In this document: piece by piece, positions 26,252 to 36,002 of the stretch | Numbering within the stretch: position 1 is the stretch's first letter | Layout of the letters: every line of letters starts with the position of its first letter | Assembly: GCF_042685265.1 (NCBI RefSeq) | Contig: NZ_JBHUMX010000035.1 | DNA from: Oceanobacillus_B kapialis | GTDB taxonomy: Bacteria; Bacillota; Bacilli; Bacillales; Amphibacillaceae | Reading direction: 5' to 3' (one strand) | DNA length: 64,000 nt | Translations under genes and position numbers: made by a program | The notes under the pieces: model-generated | What the model was told of the DNA's origin: nothing | Databases searched by the model: none | What the model saw: only the letters and a program-made list of their open reading frames with translations

Positions 26252-26644
26252 ATGTTTGATTACGAAAGTATGGTTACGCGGCAGCGTAAATGGATGCTCT
26301 ATCTTCTTGCAATAATGGTGCTTGGAGCCGGATTTTTGCCCCATCCACGTATTTTTAATGGTCTTATTTTAGGTGCCATCATTAGCTTCTATAATTTATG
26401 GTTGCTACAGCATAAAACGACAACACTCGCCAATGCTGTTGCGGCAAATCATAAAGTCAGAGGCGGACTCGGTACTTTCTCAAGACTCGCAGCAGTCATG
26501 TTAGCAGTTTTAATTGCTTTACGATTTGAAGAACACTTCCATATTATCGCAGTAGTGGTAGGAATCGTTTCTTCTTATGTCGTGTTAGGGCTGGACTTGA
26601 CATTGCGAATGATCTCCTACAAAGGAAAGAATAAGGAGAGCTAG
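26252..26644 (+). CDS. atpI: ATP synthase protein I
   Basis: 130 residues with about four hydrophobic segments. AtpI is a small membrane protein at the head of Bacillaceae atp operons that helps c-ring assembly and possibly Mg2+ uptake. Sequence divergence is normal for this family. The ATG at 26252 follows AGGAGAG and the gene is first in the operon. Confidence 0.85.
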   Translation: MFDYESMVTRQRKWMLYLLAIMVLGAGFLPHPRIFNGLILGAIISFYNLWLLQHKTTTLANAVAANHKVRGGLGTFSRLAAVMLAVLIALRFEEHFHIIAVVVGIVSSYVVLGLDLTLRMISYKGKNKES

Positions 26645-26693
26645 CGTATTTCGTTTTAGCTTCAAATGATGGGATAGTAAAGGGGTGATGAAT

Positions 26694-27416
26694 TTGAATC
26701 ATACAGCTCCAATAGTTGAAGATGTGTTCGGTATCTCATGGCTTGATTTTAACTTGGCAAACGTTCTCATGATCGCTGTTTCCTCAGCAATCGTCTTTAT
26801 TTTAAGTGTACTAGCCAGCCGTAAATTACAAATGAAGCCTACCGGATTACAAAATTTCATGGAGTGGATTGTTGACTTTGTAAAAGGAATTGTTAATGAC
26901 ACCATGGACTGGAAAACAGGTAAGATGTTCTTGCCATTAGGCTTAACCCTAATCACCTATATCCTCGTAAGTAACTTACTAGGGGTAGCAACAGTAGGGG
27001 TAGTTGGTCACGATTTATGGTGGAAATCACCTACAGCAGATGCAAGTTTAACTTTAACGCTATCAGCGATGGTTGTGGTTATGACGCATTTCTATGGTGT
27101 GAAGATCCAGGGGACAAAGCATTATCTAAAAGGTTATGTAAGCCCAGTACCACTAATGTTACCTTTTAAAATAATTGAAGAGTTTACCAATACGTTGACG
27201 TTAGGTCTTCGTTTGTTTGGTAACATTTATGCAGGGGAAGTATTGCTTGCATTACTGGTAGGTTTAGCAGGTTCCGGATTCCTAGGATTCTTAGGTGCCG
27301 CTGCTCCAATGATTGTTTGGCAAGGATTTAGCGTATTTATCGGCGCAATTCAGGCATTTGTATTTACGATGTTAACAATGGTTTACATGTCTCATAAAGT
27401 GAGCAGTGACCATTAA
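26694..27416 (+). CDS. atpB: ATP synthase F0 subunit a
   Basis: 240 residues. I chose TTG 26694 because GGGGTGAT is correctly spaced for it and the product then starts MNH, as in B. subtilis; ATG 26688 is too close to the ribosome-binding site. Polytopic membrane subunit forming the proton half-channels. The essential Arg is in NTLTLGLRLFGNIYAGE. LWWKSPTAD and AFVFTMLTMVYMSHKVS are conserved. Confidence 0.95.
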   Translation: MNHTAPIVEDVFGISWLDFNLANVLMIAVSSAIVFILSVLASRKLQMKPTGLQNFMEWIVDFVKGIVNDTMDWKTGKMFLPLGLTLITYILVSNLLGVATVGVVGHDLWWKSPTADASLTLTLSAMVVVMTHFYGVKIQGTKHYLKGYVSPVPLMLPFKIIEEFTNTLTLGLRLFGNIYAGEVLLALLVGLAGSGFLGFLGAAAPMIVWQGFSVFIGAIQAFVFTMLTMVYMSHKVSSDH

Positions 27417-27461
27417 TAAAAACATAAAAACTAAGGTTTATTATAAAAGGAGGAAGTTTAA

Positions 27462-27674
27462 ATGGCAGCTTTAGCAGCAGCAATAGCAATTGGATTGGCA
27501 GCATTAGGTGCTGGTCTTGGTAACGGTATGATCGTAAGTAAAACAGTTGAGGGGATTGCACGTCAACCAGAACTTAAAGGTTCATTACAAGGTACAATGT
27601 TTATTGGTGTGGCACTAGTAGAGGCGATTCCAATCATCGCAGCGGTTATCGCATTCATGGCTATTTTCATGTAA
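27462..27674 (+). CDS. atpE: ATP synthase F0 subunit c
   Basis: 70-residue hairpin of two transmembrane helices with the polar loop ARQPE. The proton-carrying Glu is E54 (GVALVEAIPII). Helix 1 carries the GxGxGxG packing motif (16-22) and residue 51 is Ala. The AxAxAxA and P51 variants of alkaliphiles are absent, so the sequence is of the neutrophile type. Start ATG 27462 follows AAAGGAGG. Confidence 0.98.
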   Translation: MAALAAAIAIGLAALGAGLGNGMIVSKTVEGIARQPELKGSLQGTMFIGVALVEAIPIIAAVIAFMAIFM

Positions 27675-27797
27675 ACTAACGTCCTTCATAGGATCAAAAT
27701 GGCGAGGATTAGTAACAAGAGTCTTCGCCATTGCTTTATGTATGTCTATAAAGAACGACCTGAATAGATATGGAAAACCGTGAAAGGAGTGAAATGA

Positions 27798-28325
27798 GTG
27801 TATTCATATATTGACGTATTGACAGTAGGAGCGAGCGTTGGCGGATTTAGAGTTGGAGACATGCTTATACAATTGTTTTTCTTCCTAGTCTTACTATTCT
27901 TCGTGAAAAAGTTTGCTTGGGGCCCTGTTATGAACATGATGCAAAAGCGTGAAGAGTACGTAGCGGGCGAAATAGAATCTGCTGAAAAAAGTAGACAGGA
28001 AGCAGAAAGAGCATCCAAGGAAGCGGCAGAACAGCTCAAACAGACAAAGCAGGAAGCCCAGAAAATTATAGAAGATGCTAAGGCGGCAGGGACAACGCAA
28101 CAAGAGAGTATTATCGCGGCAGCCCGTGCTGAAGCTGAAAAAATTAAGCTGGATGCGCAAGCTGATATTCAAAACGAAAAAGAAAGAGCGTTACAAGCTC
28201 TGCAAGATAAAGTAGCGTCACTATCCGTATTAATTGCTAGCAAGGTTATTGAGAAAGAAATTAATGAGCAAGACCAAGAAAAGCTGATTAATGATTACAT
28301 TAAAGAGGCAGGAGAAGAGCTATGA
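27798..28325 (+). CDS. atpF: ATP synthase F0 subunit b
   Basis: 175 residues, GTG start at 27798 after AAAGGAGTGA; the ATG four bases earlier is out of frame and stops after six codons. One N-terminal membrane helix (LIQLFFFLVLLFFVKKFAW) is followed by a long charged coiled coil that forms the peripheral stalk. Its end overlaps the atpH start by four bases (ATGA). Confidence 0.96.
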   Translation: MYSYIDVLTVGASVGGFRVGDMLIQLFFFLVLLFFVKKFAWGPVMNMMQKREEYVAGEIESAEKSRQEAERASKEAAEQLKQTKQEAQKIIEDAKAAGTTQQESIIAAARAEAEKIKLDAQADIQNEKERALQALQDKVASLSVLIASKVIEKEINEQDQEKLINDYIKEAGEEL

Positions 28326-28870
28326 GCAATCAATCAACAGTAGCGAAACGTTACGCAGAAGCTCTTTACCAGCTAGGTATCGAAAAGGCTCTTTTGGATC
28401 AATTTAGAGATGAGATGCTCACTGTAAAAGAAGTATTTCAACAAAATAATGAACTGTATACATTCCTGACGCATCCTCGTATAAAGAAAGAGGACAAGAA
28501 AAAGGTAGTGGGAATTCCCTTTCAAGGTCTACATAAGGATATCGTAAATACACTGAATCTACTTGTGGAACGGCAACGGGTGGAGGCAATTCCAGCCATT
28601 ATCGATCATTTTATCCATCTAGTAAATGATGCCAAAGGAATAGCAGAAGCTACAGTATACTCCGTTCGGGAATTATCGGATAAGGAACGCAGTGAGCTTG
28701 AATTTTCGTTTGCTAAGCGGTTTAACCGTACAGCTCTAAAACTTCAAAATGTTGTAGATCCAACGATGATCGGCGGGATTAAAATCCGTGTCGGCAATAC
28801 GATCTATGATGGATCTATCCGTGGGAAGTTAAACAGACTCGAGCGAAATATTGTATCTGCAAACAAATGA
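28322..28870 (+). CDS. atpH: ATP synthase F1 subunit delta
   Basis: 182 residues, starting in an ATGA overlap with atpF. It links the top of F1 to the b-dimer stalk. Family features are VAKRYAEALYQLG at the N-terminus and DPTMIGGIKIRVGNTIYDGSI near the C-terminus. Confidence 0.96.
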   Translation: MSNQSTVAKRYAEALYQLGIEKALLDQFRDEMLTVKEVFQQNNELYTFLTHPRIKKEDKKKVVGIPFQGLHKDIVNTLNLLVERQRVEAIPAIIDHFIHLVNDAKGIAEATVYSVRELSDKERSELEFSFAKRFNRTALKLQNVVDPTMIGGIKIRVGNTIYDGSIRGKLNRLERNIVSANK

Positions 28871-28888
28871 GGACAGGGGTGAAATGGT

Positions 28889-30397
28889 ATGAGCATTAAA
28901 GCTGAGGAAATCAGTAAGTTGATAAAACAACAAATCGAAAATTTCGATTCTGATATTGAAGTAAGTGATGTCGGCACAGTTATTGAGATTGGTGACGGTA
29001 TCGCACGTGCTCACGGACTAGATAACGTAATGGCCGGAGAGCTTCTTGAGTTTTCAAATGGTGTAATGGGTATGGCACAAAACCTTGAGGAAAGCAATGT
29101 AGGTATTGTTATTCTGGGGCCATACACAGAGATTAAAGAAGGCGATGAAGTACGTCGAACAGGACGTATTATGCAAGTACCAGTTGGTGAAGAGTTAATA
29201 GGCCGTGTGGTGAATCCACTAGGACAGCCAATCGATGGAAAAGGTGTTATTGAAACATCGAAGACACGACCAATCGAAGGTGCTGCACCGGGAGTAATGG
29301 ATCGTAAATCAGTTGATGAACCATTACAAACAGGTATTAAAGCAATCGATGCGCTTGTACCAATTGGTAGAGGACAGCGTGAGCTTATTATCGGAGACCG
29401 CCAAACAGGAAAAACGACGGTTGCTGTTGATACAATTTTGAACCAGGCTGACCAGGATATGATTTGTATCTATGTAGCTATTGGCCAAAAAGAATCAACT
29501 GTAAGAAGTACAGTGGAAACGTTCCGTCGCTATGGTGCATTGGATTACACCATCGTTGTTTCTGCTGGTGCGTCAGATCCTGCTCCATTGCTATACCTTG
29601 CGCCATATGCGGGTGTATCCATGGGTGAAGAATTCATGTATAACGGAAAGCATGTGCTTGTCGTTTATGATGATCTTTCGAAACAGGCTTCTGCATATAG
29701 AGAACTATCCTTGCTACTACGTCGCCCACCGGGCCGTGAAGCATTCCCAGGGGATGTATTCTACTTACACTCTCGTTTACTAGAGCGTGCAGCAAAGCTT
29801 AATGATGCACTTGGAGGCGGGTCTCTTACAGCATTGCCATTCGTAGAAACACAAGCAGGAGATATCTCTGCTTATATCCCGACAAACGTTATTTCCATTA
29901 CAGATGGACAGATTTTCTTACAATCTGATCTGTTCTTCTCCGGTGTACGCCCAGCGATCAACGCAGGACTTTCCGTATCCCGAGTAGGTGGATCAGCACA
30001 AATTAAAGCAATGAAAAAGGTTGCAGGTACCCTTCGTCTTGACCTTGCATCCTTCCGTGAACTAGAGGCTTTCTCTCAATTCGGCTCAGACTTGGATAAA
30101 GCGACACAAGCGAAACTGAACCGTGGAGCAAGAACGGTAGAAGTGTTAAAGCAAGGATTGCACAAACCTTTAGTTGTAGAAAAACAGGTAATGATCATCT
30201 ATGCTCTAACAAAAGGATTCTTGGATGATATTGCTGTAGAAGATATTACACGCTTTGAAGATGAATTCCATGTATGGCTTGATCAAAATAGCAAAGAGTT
30301 GCTTGCATCCATTCGCGATACAGGAAAACTCCCTGAAGCTGAAGATATGAACAATGCAATTGAACAGTTTAAAAAGACATTCTTACCAACAGAATAG
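28889..30397 (+). CDS. atpA: ATP synthase F1 subunit alpha
   Basis: 502 residues, the non-catalytic nucleotide-binding subunit. Walker A is GDRQTGKT, and the arginine-finger region FFSGVRPAINAGLSVSRVGG is intact. Start ATG 28889 follows AGGGGTGA, 18 bp after atpH. The 128-bp gap to atpG contains no gene. Confidence 0.99.
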   Translation: MSIKAEEISKLIKQQIENFDSDIEVSDVGTVIEIGDGIARAHGLDNVMAGELLEFSNGVMGMAQNLEESNVGIVILGPYTEIKEGDEVRRTGRIMQVPVGEELIGRVVNPLGQPIDGKGVIETSKTRPIEGAAPGVMDRKSVDEPLQTGIKAIDALVPIGRGQRELIIGDRQTGKTTVAVDTILNQADQDMICIYVAIGQKESTVRSTVETFRRYGALDYTIVVSAGASDPAPLLYLAPYAGVSMGEEFMYNGKHVLVVYDDLSKQASAYRELSLLLRRPPGREAFPGDVFYLHSRLLERAAKLNDALGGGSLTALPFVETQAGDISAYIPTNVISITDGQIFLQSDLFFSGVRPAINAGLSVSRVGGSAQIKAMKKVAGTLRLDLASFRELEAFSQFGSDLDKATQAKLNRGARTVEVLKQGLHKPLVVEKQVMIIYALTKGFLDDIAVEDITRFEDEFHVWLDQNSKELLASIRDTGKLPEAEDMNNAIEQFKKTFLPTE

Positions 30398-30525
30398 TCG
30401 ATAGATAAGCCGGATATTTAAAAATGAACAGGGCAATGAACAGCAGGCTTTGGAAGCTGAGAGGGTTTTGGACTACTTGCCTCCTTCCTGCGTCTATCTC
30501 TGTTGTGAAAGGGTGGTGAAAAAGC

Positions 30526-31389
30526 TTGGCATCACTTAGAGATATAAAGGGTAGGATTGATTCCACCAAAAAGACAAAGCAAATTACCAAAGCAATGGAA
30601 ATGGTTTCTGCCTCAAAAATGAGTAAAGCAGAACAAAATGCAAAGGCATTTGTTCCATATGGTGAGAAAATTCAAGAAGTAGTGAAAAGCATTGCGACAA
30701 ATAATCCTGATGCGACACATCCTATGCTGCAAAAGCGAGAGGTTAAGAAAACGGGATATCTAGTCATTACCTCGGATAGAGGCCTTGCTGGTGCTTATAA
30801 CAGTAGCGTGCTAAGAAATTTATATCAGACTATCCAAGATAAGCATCAATCTACAGATGAATATACGGTGATAGCCATTGGCCGTATGGGGTATGATTTT
30901 TGTCGAAAAAGAGGTATACCTGTAGCTAAAAGCATTCTTGGACTAGCAGACCAGCCTAATTTTTCGGAAATTAAAGAACTTGCCTCTGAAACGGTACAGA
31001 TGTTTAGTGATGGAGAGATTGATGAACTTAACATCATTTATAACCACTATGTAAGTGCGATCTCTCAACAGGTAACTACGACTAAGTTGCTGCCGATTAC
31101 GGACATGGAAACAGCTGGATCGGCTTCAATTAGCGAGTATGAATATGAGCCGAACCAGGAACAAATTTTGAATGTGCTTTTACCACAATATGCAGAAAGC
31201 CTCATTTACGGTGCGCTGCTTGATGGGAAAGCAAGTGAACATGCTGCTCGTATGACAGCTATGCGCAGTGCGACAGATAATGCTGATGAACTCATTGATG
31301 ATCTAACATTATCCTATAACCGTGCACGTCAGGCAGCAATCACACAAGAAATCACAGAAATCATTGGTGGCGTAGCAGCACTCGAATAG
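30526..31389 (+). CDS. atpG: ATP synthase F1 subunit gamma
   Basis: 287 residues, TTG start at 30526 behind AAAGGGTGGTGA, giving MASLRDIKGRI. The central rotating shaft: N- and C-terminal coiled-coil helices (IDSTKKTKQITKAMEMVSASKM; YNRARQAAITQEITEIIGGVAAL) flank a Rossmann-like domain with VITSDRGLAGAYNSSV. Confidence 0.98.
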   Translation: MASLRDIKGRIDSTKKTKQITKAMEMVSASKMSKAEQNAKAFVPYGEKIQEVVKSIATNNPDATHPMLQKREVKKTGYLVITSDRGLAGAYNSSVLRNLYQTIQDKHQSTDEYTVIAIGRMGYDFCRKRGIPVAKSILGLADQPNFSEIKELASETVQMFSDGEIDELNIIYNHYVSAISQQVTTTKLLPITDMETAGSASISEYEYEPNQEQILNVLLPQYAESLIYGALLDGKASEHAARMTAMRSATDNADELIDDLTLSYNRARQAAITQEITEIIGGVAALE

Positions 31390-31479
31390 ACAACAAACAT
31401 ATTGAATAAGGAAATCCTGACCTCATAGAAACGATGAGCAGTAAACAGGATTTCTTCAAGGAAGATAGGAGGGAAATCG

Positions 31480-32889
31480 ATGAGCAAAGGACACGTTACA
31501 CAAGTAATGGGACCTGTCGTTGACGTTAAATTTGAAGACGGTCAGCTTCCAGCTATTTATAACGCGTTAACAGTTAAAACTGAGGCGGAAGGCGACATCC
31601 AAGCGATCGACCTAACATTGGAGGTTGCACTACATCTCGGTGATAAAAGCGTCCGCACCATTGCTATGTCATCTACTGATGGCGTAAAGCGTGGAATGCC
31701 AGTAGAGAATCAAAACAGACCAATTTCTGTTCCTGTAGGAGAAGAAACGCTTGGTCGTGTATTTAATGTGCTTGGTGAGAACATCGATTTAGATGAACCT
31801 TTGGCAACTGACGTTAGGGTTGATCCAATTCACCGTGAGGCACCGAAATTTGAAAACCTTTCAACACAAACAGAAATTCTGGAAACAGGAATTAAAGTTG
31901 TAGATTTACTTGCCCCTTATATTAAAGGTGGTAAAATCGGCTTGTTTGGTGGAGCCGGAGTAGGTAAAACAGTACTTATTCAGGAGTTAATTAATAATAT
32001 TGCCCAGGAGCACGGTGGACTTTCTGTATTTGCCGGTGTTGGGGAGCGTACTCGTGAAGGGAACGACCTTTATTTTGAAATGAAGGACTCAGGAGTTATT
32101 GCGAAAACTGCGATGGTATTCGGTCAGATGAACGAGCCACCTGGAGCGCGTATGCGTGTTGCGCTTACTGGTCTAACCATGGCTGAATATTTCCGTGATG
32201 AGCAAGGCGCAGACGTATTATTCTTCGTGGATAATATTTACCGTTTCACTCAAGCTGGTTCTGAGGTATCCGCCCTTCTTGGACGTATGCCATCAGCCGT
32301 TGGTTATCAGCCAACACTTGCGACAGAGATGGGACAACTGCAAGAGCGTATTACGTCAACTGACAAAGGTTCTGTTACATCTATTCAGGCGATTTATGTA
32401 CCTGCGGATGACTATACAGACCCGGCACCAGCGACAACATTCGCTCACTTGGATGCAACAACAAACCTTGATCGTAAACTTTCTGAACAAGGTATTTACC
32501 CTGCGGTAGATCCACTTGCATCCACTTCTCGTGCGCTTGACCCGGAAGTTGTTGGAGATGAACACTATGAAGTGGCACGTGAAGTACAGCGTACCCTTCA
32601 ACGTTATAAAGAATTACAGGATATTATTGCCATTCTTGGTATGGATGAACTAGGTGACGAAGATAAGCTTGTGGTAGCCCGAGCTCGCCGTGTTCAATTC
32701 TTCTTGTCCCAAAACTTCCACGTTGCGGAACAGTTTACAGGACAAAAAGGTTCTTATGTGCCAGTATCTGAAACGGTAAAAGGATTCAAAGAAATATTGG
32801 ATGGGAAATATGATGACCTTCCAGAGGATGCTTTCCGTTTAGTTGGGCGCATTGAAGAAGTAGTAGAAAAAGCACAAGGTATGGAATAA
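31480..32889 (+). CDS. atpD: ATP synthase F1 subunit beta
   Basis: 469 residues, the catalytic subunit. Walker A GGAGVGKT, catalytic Glu in GERTREGNDLY, Walker B VLFFVDNIYRF, and the lever-loop motif is MDELGDEDK (DELSEED in many species). Start ATG 31480 follows ATAGGAGGG. Confidence 0.99.
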   Translation: MSKGHVTQVMGPVVDVKFEDGQLPAIYNALTVKTEAEGDIQAIDLTLEVALHLGDKSVRTIAMSSTDGVKRGMPVENQNRPISVPVGEETLGRVFNVLGENIDLDEPLATDVRVDPIHREAPKFENLSTQTEILETGIKVVDLLAPYIKGGKIGLFGGAGVGKTVLIQELINNIAQEHGGLSVFAGVGERTREGNDLYFEMKDSGVIAKTAMVFGQMNEPPGARMRVALTGLTMAEYFRDEQGADVLFFVDNIYRFTQAGSEVSALLGRMPSAVGYQPTLATEMGQLQERITSTDKGSVTSIQAIYVPADDYTDPAPATTFAHLDATTNLDRKLSEQGIYPAVDPLASTSRALDPEVVGDEHYEVAREVQRTLQRYKELQDIIAILGMDELGDEDKLVVARARRVQFFLSQNFHVAEQFTGQKGSYVPVSETVKGFKEILDGKYDDLPEDAFRLVGRIEEVVEKAQGME

Positions 32890-32966
32890 AAGATGACAGG
32901 TGAAAGGGTGAGTGGCCATCAAACTGGTGACTCTCGCCTTCATTGCCGTTCTAAGGAGGGGTTACA

Positions 32967-33362
32967 TTGAAAACACTAACTGTGAGTGTTGTTACTCCTG
33001 ATGGTCCAGTATTGGAAGAAGATTATGAAATGGTTAGCTGTAAAGCAGAGACGGGTGAGCTTGGAATCCTACCTGGTCATATTCCACTTGTTGCGCCATT
33101 AACCATTAGCGCTGTACGATTAAAGCGCAATAATGGGGAAGATAGGCTTGCTATTAACGGTGGTTTTATGGAAGTACGACCAGATAAGGTAACCATCCTG
33201 GCTCAATCTGCTGAGAAGCCTTCAGATATTAACATTGCGCGAGCAGAAGAGGCAAAATCTCGAGCAGAACGTCGTTTACAGTCAAAGCAGGACAACGTTG
33301 ACTTCCAACGGGCAGAATTAGCACTCAAAAGAGCATTGAATCGCTTAGACGTTGGTCGATAA
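32967..33362 (+). CDS. atpC: ATP synthase F1 subunit epsilon
   Basis: 131 residues, TTG start at 32967 behind AAGGAGGGG. N-terminal beta sandwich (GELGILPGHIPLVAPL) and C-terminal helical hairpin (ARAEEAKSRAERRLQSKQ), which can inhibit F1 and bind ATP. Last gene of the operon; terminator follows. Confidence 0.97.
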   Translation: MKTLTVSVVTPDGPVLEEDYEMVSCKAETGELGILPGHIPLVAPLTISAVRLKRNNGEDRLAINGGFMEVRPDKVTILAQSAEKPSDINIARAEEAKSRAERRLQSKQDNVDFQRAELALKRALNRLDVGR

Positions 33363-33367
33363 GCATA

Positions 33368-33406
33368 TAAAAACCCCTCTCGACAATTTGTTGTGAGGGT
33401 TTTTTA
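33368..33406 (+). terminator. atp operon terminator
   Basis: A hairpin with AAACCCCTC and GAGGGTTT arms (one bulge) and a T6 tail lies just after the atpC stop codon. Confidence 0.88.
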
Positions 33407-33570
33407 CTTATACATAAACTTTTGTATTGGCGCTAGCACTGGAAAAACGTCATGCAGTCCTGTAAGATAGTCATATGCTTCTTATGTCGTATTTCCCGGG
33501 AAATGGTCGGAAATAGTTGCAGAATTGAAGCGAATAATAGAATTAAACTAGGCACAATAAGGTGGTATAT

Positions 33571-33807
33571 ATGTTTTCATTAGAAATAGGTCAGATGGCC
33601 ATAATTAGTATGTTATCTCATTTAATTTTTATTTATTTAACATGGAGAGTTGTGCAAGCAATTAATTTTGATCCACTTATTCGAAAAGGACGAGGTGCGG
33701 AAGCAAGAGTATTATTATTACTTTTAACTATTGTAATTGGCTCAGGTGTCAGCAGGTTCTTCCTTGAGATTCTCCAATGGTCTAGAGACCTTCTCTATCT
33801 TTTCTAG
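33571..33807 (+). CDS. ywzB: DUF1146 membrane protein YwzB
   Basis: 78 residues from ATG 33571, behind AAGGTGG. Two or three hydrophobic segments, with INFDPLIRKGRGAEARVLLLLLTIVIG typical of DUF1146/YwzB. Its role is unknown. It lies between atpC and ywmB, as in B. subtilis. Confidence 0.88.
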   Translation: MFSLEIGQMAIISMLSHLIFIYLTWRVVQAINFDPLIRKGRGAEARVLLLLLTIVIGSGVSRFFLEILQWSRDLLYLF

Positions 33808-33850
33808 TAATCTAGCTTTTGTCGAAACTCCTACCGTATAATAGTAGATT

Positions 33851-33896
33851 CCCCTGTATATACTATAAATACTATAGTATGATACGGGGGTTTTTT
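33851..33896 (+). promoter_or_regulatory. Terminator-like hairpin ending at the ywmB start
   Basis: CCCC-T-GTAT-ATACTATA pairs with TATAGTAT-(G)-ATAC-(G)GGGG, followed by T6, and the ywmB ATG is two bases after that tract. The GGGGG in the 3' arm is the only possible ribosome-binding site, so the fold would affect both elongation and initiation. A TGTCGAA (Spo0A-box consensus) is at 33820-33826. Confidence 0.6.
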
Positions 33897-33898
33897 AT

Positions 33899-34606
33899 AT
33901 GAAGAAAACAGTACTAATTCTATTATTTTTATTATTAATGGTAACCAAGACAGCTACGATGGCTAATTATCAGGATGAGCTTATCGATATAGCAGAATTC
34001 GCAGCCACGGAAAATTTACCTGTGAAGGACTGGAGCGTCACAATAAGAGAACAGATAGACGTAGAGAGAGCAGCTAATATTCGAACCCAATTAAAAAAAG
34101 AGGGTTTAAAGGAATCAAAAACGGATAAAAAAAATAGTCAAAACTATTTGTTACGAGACAGACGTAATTTTAAAGATTTAAACGTATACTATAAGGTAAT
34201 TGTGCATAGTGGGAAAGCCGAACTGATCGCTGTATTAGAAGGTCAGACATGGACACAAGATATAAAGCAATCATACGTAAATAAAATAACAACTATTAAT
34301 GATGAATTTTTTACAAATAAGGCACAAACATTCGCTTGTCTTAGTGTGAGTGATGATGCTATAATTGATAGTGATTATTTTTTCAAAGATTTAACAAAAA
34401 CATTCAACATTCAACACGAAAACAAGCAATTCGACAACACAAAAAATTCTGCGCATAAATTTATTTTTTACGGGTATACACCACTATGGACCCAGAAAAT
34501 TAATTTAGGGAAATCGAAATTGAACATACAAGTAGCTGTCACAGAGAATGCAACAGGACATCTGACTTACACGATAGGAACACCTATCCTAATAAATGAA
34601 TATTAA
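33899..34606 (+). CDS. ywmB: YwmB family protein (DUF1779), secreted
   Basis: 235 residues with an N-terminal signal sequence (MKKTVLILLFLLLMVTKTATMA). The family is named TATA-box-binding-like from its fold, but the protein is exported and its role is unknown. It precedes murAA by 34 bp, as in B. subtilis, so an envelope function is plausible. The start is set by the lack of any alternative; the only ribosome-binding site lies in the hairpin just upstream. Confidence 0.85.
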   Translation: MKKTVLILLFLLLMVTKTATMANYQDELIDIAEFAATENLPVKDWSVTIREQIDVERAANIRTQLKKEGLKESKTDKKNSQNYLLRDRRNFKDLNVYYKVIVHSGKAELIAVLEGQTWTQDIKQSYVNKITTINDEFFTNKAQTFACLSVSDDAIIDSDYFFKDLTKTFNIQHENKQFDNTKNSAHKFIFYGYTPLWTQKINLGKSKLNIQVAVTENATGHLTYTIGTPILINEY

Positions 34607-34640
34607 TATTATGAAATTGGATCTGAAGGAGATTTGAAAT

Positions 34641-35969
34641 ATGGAAAAAATCATCGTAAGAGGCGGACACCAATTGAACGGCACCGTTAGAGTGGAAGGT
34701 GCTAAGAACGCCGTTTTACCTGTTCTAGCAGCAAGCCTTATTGCAAGTGAAGGGAAAAGCGTTATCTCCGATGTCCCGGAGTTAGCTGACGTATATACAA
34801 TTAACCAAGTCCTAAGTAACATGAATGCTGACGTACACTTTGAAAACAATACCGTTACGGTAGATGCTTCCAAGAAATTAAAGACAGAAGCACCATTTGA
34901 GTATGTTCGGAAGATGCGGGCATCAGTTCTTGTTCTTGGCCCATTACTTGCACGCTATGGTCATGCAAATGTGGCAATGCCTGGTGGCTGTGCGATAGGA
35001 TCACGTCCAATTGACCTACATCTAAAAGGCTTTGAAGCAATGGGAGCAGAAGTACATGTAGGAAATGGTTTTGTGGAAGCTCATGTAAATGGGCGTCTTA
35101 AAGGTGCAAAAATATATTTAGATATGCCAAGTGTTGGTGCAACAGAGAATATTATGATGGCCGCAGCACTTGCTGAAGGAAAAACGATTCTTGAAAACTG
35201 TGCAAAAGAACCAGAAATTGTGGACCTTGCTAATTATTTGAATAAAATGGGTGCAAAGATAGTCGGTGCAGGTACCGAAACCATTCGTATTGAGGGAGTA
35301 GAAAAACTCCATGGCACAGAACACACAATTATCCCTGACAGAGTAGAAGCTGGTACATTCATGGTTGCAGCAGCGATTACTGGTGGAAATGTCCTCATTG
35401 AAAATGCCGAAAGTGAACATTTACGTTCTGTTATCTCCAAACTGGAGGAAATGGATGTAACGGTGAAGGAAGAGAATGACGGGATCCGAGTTATCGGTCC
35501 GAAACAACTTAAAGCAACTGACATTAAAACATTACCACATCCAGGATTCCCTACTGATATGCAATCCCAGATGATGTCCCTCATGTTATGCGCAGAAGGT
35601 ACAAGTGTCATTACGGAAACTGTATTTGAAAACCGCTTTATGCATGTAGAAGAGTTTCGTCGCATGAATGCAAAAATGAAAATTGAAGGGAGAAGTGTAT
35701 TCATCGAAGGTCCAAGTGACTTACAAGGAGCAGAAGTTGCTGCAACAGATCTTCGTGCTGCTGCTGCGTTAATCCTTGCTGGCTTACGTGCAGATGGATA
35801 TACACGTATCACAGAATTGAAGCATTTAGATCGTGGCTATGTAAACTTTGCTGGAAAGCTCGCTCAACTGGGTGCAGATATTGATCGTGTGGATCAACAT
35901 GGCAATACGGTTAATCCGGTCGTAGAGGTGGATTTCCAAGATAAAGGATTTGTAGCGAAACTGTCTTAA
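34641..35969 (+). CDS. murAA: UDP-N-acetylglucosamine 1-carboxyvinyltransferase 1 (MurAA)
   Basis: 442 residues. Second MurA paralog, the housekeeping one by position next to ywmB. The catalytic Cys is in MPGGCAIGSRPIDLHLKGFE; PHPGFPTDMQSQMMSLM and TDLRAAAALILAGL are conserved. Start ATG 34641 follows GAAGGAGA. It ends with a clear terminator; in B. subtilis the next gene is spoIID, whereas here the dpp-ykf locus intervenes. Confidence 0.97.
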   Translation: MEKIIVRGGHQLNGTVRVEGAKNAVLPVLAASLIASEGKSVISDVPELADVYTINQVLSNMNADVHFENNTVTVDASKKLKTEAPFEYVRKMRASVLVLGPLLARYGHANVAMPGGCAIGSRPIDLHLKGFEAMGAEVHVGNGFVEAHVNGRLKGAKIYLDMPSVGATENIMMAAALAEGKTILENCAKEPEIVDLANYLNKMGAKIVGAGTETIRIEGVEKLHGTEHTIIPDRVEAGTFMVAAAITGGNVLIENAESEHLRSVISKLEEMDVTVKEENDGIRVIGPKQLKATDIKTLPHPGFPTDMQSQMMSLMLCAEGTSVITETVFENRFMHVEEFRRMNAKMKIEGRSVFIEGPSDLQGAEVAATDLRAAAALILAGLRADGYTRITELKHLDRGYVNFAGKLAQLGADIDRVDQHGNTVNPVVEVDFQDKGFVAKLS

Positions 35970-36002
35970 TAGGATTTAAACTAATAATTTTATATGGTAC
36001 GT

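Noticed and set aside
27462..27674. Alkaliphile-type c-ring
   Set aside because: Helix 1 has GxGxGxG and residue 51 is Ala, so the known alkaliphile variants are absent.
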